This document shows positions 23,170 through 33,200 of a DNA stretch of 64,000 nt, one piece after another. Made by a program: the position numbers and the translations under genes. Source of the DNA: Ditylenchus dipsaci. Lineage: Eukaryota > Nematoda > Chromadorea > Rhabditida > Anguinidae. The notes below the pieces were generated by a model. That model was given only the letters and a program-made list of their open reading frames with translations. It made no database searches and was not told where the DNA came from. Where the stretch lies: positions 372,001 to 436,000 of the forward strand of contig SADC01001366.1 of assembly GCA_004194705.1 (NCBI GenBank). The letters run 5' to 3'. The stretch's first letter is position 1, and each line of letters opens with the position of its first letter.

Positions 23170-23577
23170 TTCTACTCTATGGCCATGGCCATGACTACAC
23201 CATAGTAAAAACTATAAAAATATTTGCTAACGTGTTCAAAACAAATACCTTATATCTTCTAATAATAGCTGACCTCTTATAAACGCCCATGTACCTATTT
23301 TTGACTAAGATTTGAGAGTTGAGGCCATTTTATATAACAATTTTTATTTTATTTTAATTTACTAAATTCAATATTTTACGGTAGTGTGACTGCCACCATA
23401 TTTTCTAGAACAGCTTTCAACTTTTAAATTTATGTTAAAACTTCTAGTTTTTGAGGTTTTTTAACCACACAAATTAACTAAAAAAAGAAATTGCCGTAAA
23501 AGAATAATCTCTCTTGCCTATGCCATCCACAAAATTTTCGCAGTCCCAATGATTTTCTTATAAGTTTTTAGTCTAAA
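23170..23577. other. Region downstream of the mucin-like gene
   Basis: No gene. A lone ACCTTATATCTTCTAATAAT near 23256 looks like a decayed CCGTATTT-family end. Confidence 0.4.
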
Positions 23578-25643
23578 TTAGCTTTTTACCGCTGCTACTG
23601 CCATCGTAGTAGGAGTCATGCCTGTGACCACAACTGTTGTTGCTCCTGTGGCTGCGAGGGAACTAGCTGCAGTTGTGGCATTCGTGGCTGCCGCTATTGT
23701 TGTAACAGCAGCAGAACTAACAGCAGCAGCAGCTGTAGTATTAGATACAGCTGCTGTTGTTGTAGCAGCTGGATAGTTGCAGCTGCAGTTGCTGCAGGTG
23801 TTGCAGAGGATGCAGCAGGTGTTGTAGCAACTGCATTTATTGAAGTTCCAATGCTGCTAGCAGCTGCTACAGTTGAATTGGCAACTGGAGCACTAGAAGC
23901 TACTGAGGAAGCTGGTCTAGTGGTACTTCCAGCAGTACCATTCGCTGTGGTTGCAGCCGCTGGTGTTCCAGTGGTCGGTGCTAAAGTAGTGGTTGCAGCC
24001 ACACTAGTTGAGGGCGCTGAAGTTGCTGCAGCCAAAGTAGTCGCATTTGTGGATGTAGTTGCAGCAAGAGTAGTAGCTGTGGAGGAGAGCTAGCAGCAGG
24101 AGATGGGGTAACACTTGATGCAGCAGCAGTGGATGCAGCAGCGCTAGCTGTACTAGCTACACTTGCATTGGTGGCAGACATGGCTATTATGTTAGTGGTG
24201 TTAGTTTTAGCGGTTGTGGCAGTGGGAGTAGTAGCTGCGGCTATAATAGTGGTAGAGGCAGCTGGACTGCAAGAGGTGCTCATTAGTGTGGATGGTGCTG
24301 ATGGTTGCATTGCAACAGTTGTGCCAGCTGGGTTCGAACCAGCAGCAGGAGAAGTGGCCCTGGTTGTAGTTCGGTGTGGTTGACCAGGTAGTGGTGCCCT
24401 GAGGAGTGATGGTAGTCACACTGATTGCTTGTGAAGATGTAACTGACACCATTGCTGCAGAACTTGCATTAGAGGCTATAACATTGATGGATGTACAGGT
24501 GGGTGGGATCGGCACTCCAGACATCATCATTGGTCTAGGACTGCCAGTGAAAGGACTTCCGGTGTAGGGACTTCCAGTATAAGGACTTCCCGTCCAAGAT
24601 GAAGGAGACTGCCTGTTGGAGGCGGAGGTGGGCTTCCTATAGGTGGTGCAGGTGGACTTCCTGTTGGTGCAGGAGGGGAAATTCCTGTGGCCGGCGGAGG
24701 TGGACTTCCGTTGGAGGGCTTCCAGTTGGTGGACTTCCTGTTGGTGCAGGAGGGGAAATTCTTGTGGGCGGTGGAGGTGGACTTCCTGTTGGAGGGCTTC
24801 CAGTTGGTGAACTGCCTGTAGGCGGACTGCCTGCTAGAGTAATTCCAGTAGGTGGGCTTCCAGTAGGCAAACTTCCTGTTGGAAAGCTCCCGGTAAGTGG
24901 ACTTCCTGTAAGCGGACTTCCTGTAGATGGGCTGCCTACTGCCAAAGTGCTACCATTACCTGCAACTGAAGAAGCCTTTGTGGTGCTGCCTGTGCCAGTA
25001 ACTGCAGTAGTTGTAGAGGCAGTGTTATTAGAGCCTGTGCTGTTTGCAGCTGTATTGCCAGTTGCCATCACAGCGCTAACGCCAGAGGTAGCGGGTACAG
25101 CAGTTGATCCTGCCACAGAACTTCCTCCGGCAATCGAGGTACTTCCAGCGGTGGAATTTACAATGGTTGAAACTAGCTTCGGTGTGGTACTGCCTGTGCC
25201 TGCCACACTAGTACCGGTACCTGCTGGAGTAGCTGGCGTTGCTGGAGTAGCTGGAGTTGCAGCACCTGCCGCAGTACTGCCTGTGCCTGCTACGCTAGTG
25301 ACTGCACCTGCTGGGGTTGCTGGCGTTGCTGGAGTTGCTGGAGTTGCAGCACCTGTAGTACTGCCTGTCGGCGGAGCTGTAGCTGCTACAGTAACTATAG
25401 TTGTATTGGGCTCGGTAGCGGCAGCCGCGGCTCCCACAGCACCTGAAATACGACCTGTTCTGGTAGTACCAGTATCCACCTCTGCAGTGTCTTTTTCTGC
25501 ATAATAATCAGTTACTTCCTCTTCATCGCAACCGTAGTGGTTTTAGCGGTGGCCAATTGCGTGGGTTGCACAAATATCAAAATTAGGAAAATAGTAAGTA
25601 ATTGATGTTTTAAAGAAAATATTCGATTTAGTCTAATTATCAT
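23578..25643 (-). CDS. Mucin-like secreted Thr/Ala/Ser/Pro-rich protein (frame-broken)
   Basis: Begins at ATG 25641-25643 with a classic signal peptide (MIIRLNRIFSLKH, then LLTIFLILIFVQPTQLATA), then a short acidic piece (CDEEEVTDYYAEKDTAE), then low-complexity sequence to TAA at 23578-23580, about 690 codons. Regions in order: Ala/Thr with two copies of an ATPATPATPATPAG block (25.2-25.4 kb), a GSPPTGSP/TGSPYTGSP proline repeat (24.55-24.95 kb), then Thr/Ala/Ser tracts. The meaningful frame switches at about 25540, 24707, 24608, 24372, 24082 and 23773. At each switch the composition continues seamlessly in the next frame, and most need a single added base. This is either homopolymer sequencing error or a young pseudogene. 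A mucin-like, heavily O-glycosylated surface or secreted protein is inferred. The family is unknown. Confidence 0.6.
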
Positions 25644-25689
25644 TTTACCTGCAATAACAAATACACATTCAATGTAATAATTAGGGTTG

Positions 25690-26210
25690 TCGAGCGCTCG
25701 AAATTTTCGAGTCGAGCGCTCGATTCGATATTCGAAATTCGAAATTTTCGAGTCGAGCGCTCGATTCGATATTCGAAATTCGAAATTTTCGAGTCGAGCG
25801 CTCGATTCGATATTCGAAATTCGAAATTTTCGAGTCGAGCGCTCGATTCGATATTCGAAATTCGAAATTTTCGAGTCGAGCGCTCGATTCGATATTCGAA
25901 ATTCGAATTTTCGAGTCGAGCGCTCGATTCGATATTCGAAATTCGAAATTTTCGAGTCGAGCGCTCGATTCGATATTCGAAATTCGAAATTTTCGAGTCG
26001 AGCGCTCGATTCGATATTCGAAATTCGAAATTTTCGAGTCGAGCGCTCGATTCGATATTCGAAATTCGAAATTTTCGAGTCGAGCGCTCGATTCGATATT
26101 CGAAATTCGAAATTTTCGAGTCGAGCGCTCGATTCGACATTCGAAATTCGAAATTTTCGAGCGCTCGATTCGAAATTCGAAAATTTTCGAGCGCTCGATT
26201 TGAAATCGAA
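25690..26210. repeat. 41-bp tandem array
   Basis: Roughly eleven head-to-tail copies with period 41, nearly identical apart from a 2-base shortening near 25904 and degeneration towards 26150-26210. Contains the 12-base palindrome TCGAGCGCTCGA once per unit. The 166- and 191-codon open frames here are products of the repeat (period not a multiple of three, no stops), not genes. Confidence 0.95.
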
Positions 26211-26399
26211 AATTTTCAGCGGCTTCGCCGCCTCATTAATGGATTTTTTAGAAACAAATTAATCGAAACCATGGTTAATCGACCACACACGACCGTTTTA
26301 CCACAAAACTACCATTCTTTGTTCATAGTTGTGCTTGATCAAACGGCGCAGATCGGAGACTCTGAGATCGCAAAAAGCACCGCTCTGGCTTTTTTCGCC

Positions 26400-26602
26400 T
26401 CAGAAGGTCCCAATTTTTTGTTCGCTAACTTTCCTTGGGCCTTGCCATTTCAGGTGACCCGAAAGATGAGTTGTTGATCTACTCTTTGGCAGTCTAAGCT
26501 CTTCCCCACAAGTGAAAATAGTCTTTCCACCGACTTTCTTAAACGATTTCCAAACTTCATTTGGCATTTTTCTAAAACAAGAAAAATTCACCATTACATT
26601 CT
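26400..26602 (-). pseudogene. Degenerate BED zinc-finger exon of a hAT transposase
   Basis: After TTGTTTTAG at about 26580 the minus strand reads MPNEVWKSFKKVGGKTIFTC, then GEELRLPKSRSTTHLSGHLK. The spacing W-x2-F ... C-G-x-E-L ... T-T-H-L-x2-H-L resembles the BED finger of hAT transposases, but the first Cys of the pair and the last ligand are not evident. No RNase-H core follows, so this is a remnant inside a non-autonomous element. Confidence 0.5.
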
Positions 26603-26945
26603 TTTTGTGTGCTGCAAGTTCCGAACTATATCTCGAAAATAAGCGCTCAAAATTCGAAAGCATAATTCGAAATTTTTTTCGAGCTCTCGAAATTCGAAAG
26701 CATAATTCGAAATTTTTTTTCGAGCGCTCGAAATTCGAAAGCATAATTCGAAATTTTTTTTCGAGCGCTCGAAATTCGAAATTTCCGCTCGAAATTTTTT
26801 TCGAGCGCTCGAAATTCGAAAGCCTAATTCGAAATTTTTTTCGAGCGCTCGAAATTCGAAATTTCCGCTCGAAATTCGAAAATTTTCGAACTTTCGAGCG
26901 AAAAGTTCGAAATCGAGCGCTCGATTCGACAACCCTAGTAATAAT

Positions 26946-27266
26946 GGAAAATAAATTTGAAGGTTTGAAAAGAAAAATTGAAGAAATGTTTGACAGTCCA
27001 AAAAAATATAATTTCAAACAAAAAACATAGTGAAATGTCAAGAAAAGCCTAAAATGTCTTTTTTCTAATAAACAAAAAATCTCGCCGATCGGTTTGAAAA
27101 TAAAAAATTTGTGGCCAAAACAAAGGGGGCGGCGAATTCGGAACACCCTGTAGTATTTGGTTAGGTTACAAAATCAGGTCAGCCCTCAACCAAGCATATG
27201 TAACTCATTAATGGTAAATACGTGAGGGGGATAAACCGGGGCTGAAAACCAGAAACAAAAACCACC
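26946..27266. other. Intergenic DNA
   Basis: No supported gene. AACACCCTGTAGT near 27141 resembles a mariner-type terminus without a partner. Confidence 0.4.
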
Positions 27267-27966
27267 TGCCGTATTTCCTTTGCGTCTATTTTTCAAATAG
27301 GGCGAGAGAATTCATTTTTCAACCAAAGGCGACGACCAAATCATGCGAAACGTGGTCAAAGCAAACAAAATTTATTAAAATTTCATAACACCGAAAATTC
27401 ACAATCAAACAATATGCAATTCTGGGCAAGCATTATTGAAGTTTTTTTCTCGAACACCAATGATTCGTCACGCAAATATATATGTTATCTTCATCATGTT
27501 CTTTGTGCAGTATTTCCGCCATAGCCACGGCCTGTCGAAAAGAAGAGGATCATCTCCAGTTTTTACTTACTTTCTAAAATCGGCGCATGTTGCTTGAAGC
27601 AACTGACTTGATTGTTTTAGCTTCTGTCGTTCTGTCGGTTGGCAAGAAATCGCAGGCATCCAAGATCCACTGAAGGTATATGTACATCCCTAGTGCTCTC
27701 GGATTTCCAACATACGTGTATTTCTTTTAAATGTGGTTGCTTATCCCTCTGTCGTATCTTTATCGGTCGAAGCTTTTAAATTTTTCGAAAAAAAAACCCA
27801 ACTTTTCCAAAAATAGCAATTCATACCAAACAAGGTGGCTTTAAAGAGCGAGGGCATTAATTGGGAGGGGTATTTATCAAAGTCCATCTAAGAGGGCGTT
27901 CATTAGAGCGAGGCCATTGAGGAGGTTGAATAATAAACGCCCCAAGCAATTAAAGCAAATACGGTG
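27267..27966. mobile_element. Diverged, longer CCGTATTT-family copy
   Basis: Left end TGCCGTATTTCCTTTGCGTC and right end AATTAAAGCAAATACGGTG are inverted, enclosing about 700 bases with family words at the ends only (GTTCATTAGAGCGAGG; AATAAACGCCCC). No transposase recognised. Confidence 0.45.
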
Positions 27967-28482
27967 TGATAAAACTCCGCTGACCGAAAATCAGATCAAG
28001 CCAAATAAAGAGAAAAAAAGTTTCTTTTTGATAGACACAAACAGCAGCAAGTTGGACGAAAAACAGAACTTCTATTCTAAAAAACACTTTGAGTTGTATG
28101 AGTACAGAGTTGTCCAAAATATGACTTAGCGGATAAACTTTTGTGGAGGTTGAGCTCATCATGCTCTTTCAGCTCCAATTATTATTCACAGGTGTGAGGA
28201 AATTGTGGGGGACAAACACATATCAACGGAAAACAAAATAAATCCCCTTCAAAGGAAGTTCATTGGTTGATAATTTATCTTTTAATGATGTTATAAATAA
28301 AAAGGTTGACAATGCTCGACATAACTACAGAAAAGAATTCCACACAAAAAAGATTACTTGGATATTTTCCTTCAGAAGTTCTAGCTTAGTAGCCAAAACA
28401 CCAAACAGAATCCTGAGTGCAGTGTATGTAAACCACGCTTAGGCAAAAATGTTTTGCACGTCATTCTGCAATTTCCGATAAT
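27967..28482. other. Intergenic DNA
   Basis: No supported feature. The open frames around 27917-28162 overlap on both strands and look random. Confidence 0.4.
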
Positions 28483-28744
28483 TAGGGTGGCGATTTGGGT
28501 ACTAAAAAGTACTATTTAGGTACTAAAATGAAACTTCAATTTTAAACTTTTAAGCATTATTTCTTTTTTGTTTTAATATCTTTGTAGGCTACCCAATACA
28601 CCAAAGGATAGACTTAAATCTTTTTTTTCGAATCAAATGTCGTACATAACTACATTGGGTAAGAAAAAGGCGAACTAAGGCAGATGCAATAGTACTTGTT
28701 CAGTGTTTTCCACCATTTGAAACAGCACCCAAATCGCCACCCTG
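28483..28744. mobile_element. hAT-like MITE, TAGGGTGGC ends
   Basis: Left TAGGGTGGCGATTTGGGT and right ACCCAAATCGCCACCCTG are inverted. Flanks CCGATAAT (28475-28482) and CCGACAAC (28745-28752) agree at 6 of 8 positions, consistent with an aged 8-bp duplication. Confidence 0.7.
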
Positions 28745-28752
28745 CCGACAAC

Positions 28753-30015
28753 TAGAAAGAAAAGTTGTTTACTGGCACCAGACTTATTTTATTTAATAAA
28801 AACGAAATTTACACCAAAAGCTTACACTTTTAATAATTCCCGAAAATACAACAAATTGTGTAATAGAAATATTTTTTTTCAGTTCCATCTTACAAACAAA
28901 AGACCAGCCACAATGAGCAATGCATTCATGTAGATTTGAGTAATCAGCTTTATGGCATGTGCACCACTAGTCTAAAAAATAGTTATAAATCAAACTTCGT
29001 TAAAGAGGCATGTATATTTTGCCAGAATTGTGATTTTCGGCCAGAAAATGTCTGGACATTAAAAATCCTCGATATAAGAAGGCAAAAATAATAACCATTT
29101 GACTGGCTAAATGATTTAAAGTGGAAACTATTTTATGTCCAGAATGGTTTCGTATGGAAAATTTACAACATTAATTCAAAATTTTTTGAAAAAAAGTCTT
29201 TTGGTTGCGATTTTATAAAAGTAGTTGTAACTAGCATGTAAGTCTTGAGTTTAGATATCTAACAGGCTATCAAACTCTAATGAATGACTAACGGGTGTAG
29301 AGATTTAGTGGTTTCTTGTTTCGAAATGGTATTTTGTCAAACCCCTAAATCTCTACCCCTATGAATTTATTCATTAGAGGTTGATGGTTCCTTAGAAATC
29401 TAAAAAGGCTACATGCCACTGGCATGATGCCATTGCAAATAATTTTAAAAAAATACAACAAAAATCAAAACAAAACTGCCAGTGATAAATAAAATTTAAT
29501 GAAAATACCATTTAAAAAATTTTGATTTGCTGCTAAGTCAAATCTGTTGCCAAATTTTTTTATTTGCTTAAATTTTGGCAGAGGGGTTCAAGTTTTTTGC
29601 AGCAGAATTCAAATTTTTATCTCTTTTGATATTGCAGCAATTATAAGGTTTTGGCAGCAGAAGCAAAAAAATTTGGGCGCTAGTGTGTAAGAAACAAACA
29701 AAAATTGACCAAAAGTTAGTCTTAATTTGTAAAAACAACTAGAAAATCATAATATCAACGTTTTTTGTCTCGACATGAGAACCATGAGTTTGCACTTTTT
29801 GATTTCGACACACCAGTGGCTCCCTTTTCCGACAATTTTTACTTTGGCTTACACGTGTTAGACTGAGGGCCCAGCCATTACTAACAAGTAGAGTTGTCGA
29901 CTCAAATATTCGATTTCGAATACTATTGGAAAATATTTACCTTGCAAAAAGTGGGGAGGGGTTTGGTTTATATGGCGGTAGCGTCATATCTTGGCCAAAT
30001 TTGTCTGGGTGAAAC
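28753..30015. other. Intergenic DNA with one foldback
   Basis: A palindromic stretch at about 29268-29396 pairs TATCAAACTCTAATGAATGA and TGTAGAGATTTAG with CTAAATCTCTACCCC and TCATTAGAGGTTGATGG. Nothing else recognised. Confidence 0.55.
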
Positions 30016-30023
30016 ATTGAGAT

Positions 30024-30227
30024 TAGAGATGGGACGGAAGACTAAAACAGTCGGAAAAAAATTCGGAACTGGAAGAAAAAAAAATTTAAAACCGGAAGTC
30101 GAAAATCGGAAGAAATTTAAAAAATTTCCAAAAGAATTTTTTTTGCAAGTTATCTATTTCTTCTGAAATTTCCGAAATTTGCTCGAGGAAATCGGAAGAC
30201 GGAATACGGAGTTCTGTCACACCCCTG
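30024..30227. mobile_element. hAT-type MITE abutting the phosphodiesterase stop codon
   Basis: Ends TAGAGATGGGACGGAAG and the complement of CAGGGGTGTGACAGAA are imperfect inverted repeats. Flanking octamers ATTGAGAT (30016-30023) and ATTTAGAT (30228-30235) agree at 7 of 8. The interior reiterates CGGAAG/TCGGAA words. The right duplication contains the TAA of the adjacent gene. Confidence 0.7.
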
Positions 30228-30229
30228 AT

Positions 30230-33200
30230 TTAGATCCGCTGGTTTATTATGATTGTTATTATTTGAAAGTTTACTTTATTGTCCAAGCACTTGTAGTAGT
30301 CATCCAAATCCACATATTTGAGTGAGCAGATATGAGATGCCCTTAAATTTTTATTAGTTTCGACATAACATTTAAAAAATTCCCAACTTTTCGGCTCCAT
30401 AAGGAACTGCAACATCATTTTTAACTGTGTTGTGCTTCATGTAAGTTTCGAAAATTGAGGAATTTTCACTGCTCTCAAATTGACGGACCAACTTGGCAAA
30501 GCTTTGGGGTGAAATGTTATCCATGGAGTATGCCTCTTTCATGGAGTACTCCAAAGACCATTTGGTTGAATTGTCTTTGTTGAGTTCATCCAGACTGACA
30601 TAGTAGGTCCTGAACATTGAATTTTTTGGAATTTTTGTGTTTGAATTCCAAGAAATGAACTTACTTGATATCTTCAATCTCCAGCTAGTTGGGTAGTACT
30701 CGAAGACCCTAAAAGCTGGATTATTGGAGCCAGCTATGCTGTACCAAGGGTTACAGCTGGACACATGAGCATCAATTGGACATCTTCGCCTTGTTGGTTC
30801 TAAAAATGACCAAATTTTTATAATTCATTGTAAATTTTTATTTTTCAAATTTTAAATTCTAAATTTTCCCCGGTGGGCCGCCAGCGGAAGACGGCCAGCC
30901 GTGCAAGTATGACTGTGGGGCGGAAGTGTGGCTTGCAAGTGCAGTATCCTCCCTACCATTTCTCATTTTTTAATACGCTATCAAACAAAAAAAAAACTTT
31001 TTTTAGATTCGAAAATCCGAGCTTCTACATGCCGTATTTAATCTAATTCTCCACCTTTCCTAAATCCGGGATTTTCCGTATGTATTCTTTGCTTTATTGA
31101 CTTATTTTTTAATCGTTTCTTGTTAATGTCATATACCGAAATCTCGCTCAGATTCCTAGCTACATTTTGGTATATACAATGCCAGGTGTCGACGCCCAAA
31201 AGTATGTCGAAAATGAAAAGAATAAATGAAAGAAATTTCGGATTTTGGGGAAAATGATAATTAGAGTAAATACGGTGGATAATGGCATAAATTCAAGTAC
31301 CTTAACAAGGTGGAAAGTATCTGTGTGATGGTGCCCGAATACCATCCATTTAATTGTTTTGGCGTATTTGATAGTGATGTCCAGCATTCGACGGTTGTAT
31401 TGAGGATACATCCAGGTAAAGTTTGCCTTGCTTTCCAGGGCTTAACAGCTTATTGTAATTTTAAAGTAAATCAAACAGATCGGTATCACCTCCAGGAGAA
31501 ATATGAGCAGCCATATGAACTGACTTTCCACTGGATTGAGCACTTTCCAAAGCTTTTTCCATAAATTCGAATTGCCCAGCTGGATCAGTGGAATTGTGCA
31601 TGGGCAGTGGGTTGGAGGTGTAGTACAGGTTGGTGTTCAACATCAAAAAAATTGTGCCATCAGCTGCTGTGTACTTGTAGTATCCACCATTTAGGAAGGT
31701 CTCCTTAAAAGTTAGTAAGTCAATGCTCGTTACAAGAACACTATACAGTCAGCTCTCGTTTATCCAACAACCCTAAAAGGGCCCGATTACACTTTACTGG
31801 GTATGCACGAAATTGCACTTTATCAACTCAGACCTTTAGACCCCGAAACAATAGAAAATAAGTTTTTAGGTGTGGGAAAGCACTTTAAAAAAAGGGATTG
31901 TTGTGCCAAGCATAGAAGCTAGGCTACCGTATTTACTCTAATTTAAGCCCTCCCCTTATTCAAAATCGTGTTTTTGGCATTGTGTTTTTGACCCACTTTT
32001 CGAAAAGTTTTCTCAGGCAAGTTATACCTCATTTTGTAGCTCATCTCACAAAATAAGTGGTAACTTTCATGAAAGTAGTCTTCAAAAAGTGGGTCAAAGA
32101 CGCAATGCCACAAACACGATTTTGAACGAGGGGGGGGGCTACTATTAGAGTAAATACGGTAGGCTACCGTATTTACTCTAATAGTAGCCCCCCTCTAATT
32201 GTAGCCCCCCCCCCTCAACTTTGAGAGTCTGGATCTCGGGGCAGAGTCAATATTTTGCAAAGCTTTTTATTGCATTTTCTTAGCTCCCACGAGCTCTACC
32301 GATTCTGCTTTTTAGATTTTTATTTTCACCTAAAAATCTCGAGATCAACCTCAAACTTTTCCGATTTTTGGTAGGTTGAAAATTAGTAGCCCCGGGGCTA
32401 CTATTAGAGTAAATACGGTAGCTTCTATGCTTGGCACAAAAATTCCTTTTTTAAAGGTCTTAAGGTCACGAGTTCAACCCACCTCCGGTTACCTTCGATT
32501 TTTCAATATTTATGCAAATTTTTTAATTTTAGCCTATTTGCCGTGAAATCAAGAAGTAGATACAGGTAATGAATATCAGATTTTCAACTTTTCGTTCAAA
32601 AATTTGAGTACACTTCAATCAAAAGTCCTGACTTTAGGTCTAATACAAGAGAAAAAGTGGTAAAATCTCTTTCTCGCATAAAAATGCGAAAAGTCTCATT
32701 TTTGAGACGTTTTATGTAGCAAACGAAAGCTGAGAATCTCCACTTTCATAAAAATTAGATGGATTTTCTAAACGTTAGAATTTGGTGAACTAGAAACCAT
32801 TTCAAGTCAGTAACTGGTTTTTCTGGTCAAATTTGGAGAGTTTTTTCATATATCCCGCAAAATTTTTTAAAAGTCACCTACTGCTTATTTTTGACTACTT
32901 GGAAAGGCCGTGGCAAAAAGAGACTGCTAAGTGAGTGCGCGCATATCCAACTCCAACTCTGAAGACAATACAAGAGATTCCTTATGCAATAGGCTCCAGT
33001 ATTCAAAACTATGTTCAGCATGTTCTTGCTAGTGGGATCTATGTAGTTAGTGGCTCCAATTATTCTCTTCCCTCCTGTACAGCCCTTATTCCTTTTGAAA
33101 ATTCAAAAGGCGCCAATTCAAATTATTAATTTTTACTAAAAAACCATGATAGCCTCCCTGCGTTTGAAATTTTTTTTCAAAAACTGCTTTCCCACATTTG

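Larger units (their letters stand above)
25682..26937. mobile_element. hAT-type element built from a 41-bp palindromic-word array
   Basis: Inverted ends TAGGGTTGTCGA / TCGACAACCCTA, flanked by identical octamers GTAATAAT at 25674-25681 and 26938-26945. The left third (25690-26210) is about eleven near-identical copies of a 41-base unit containing TCGAGCGCTCGA and ATTCGAAATTCGAAAT. The right end (26640-26930) has looser copies in mirrored orientation. The unique core (26220-26635) encodes a degenerate BED-finger-like stretch on the minus strand. The left end lies 31 bases upstream of the mucin start codon. Confidence 0.9.

Noticed and set aside
23694..24383. Plus-strand Val/Ala-rich open frames opposite the mucin-like gene
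   Set aside because: They are reverse-strand readings of Thr/Ala codon repeats (GCA/ACA give TGC/TGT and related codons). The minus strand has the signal peptide and a coherent stop.
24599..25504. 301-codon plus-strand Gly/Val/Pro-rich frame
   Set aside because: Mirror image of the proline- and threonine-rich repeat on the minus strand. No signal peptide or domain, and its limits are set by repeat frame only.
25690..26210. CRISPR-like array
   Set aside because: The units are contiguous with no unique spacers and lie inside a eukaryotic transposon end.
25640..26262. 166- and 191-codon frames in the 41-bp array
   Set aside because: Generated by a stop-free tandem repeat; the same unit reads open on both strands. 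Part of a transposon end.
31310..31564. Plus-strand 84-codon ORF
   Set aside because: Lies antisense to exons 5 and 6 of the phosphodiesterase.
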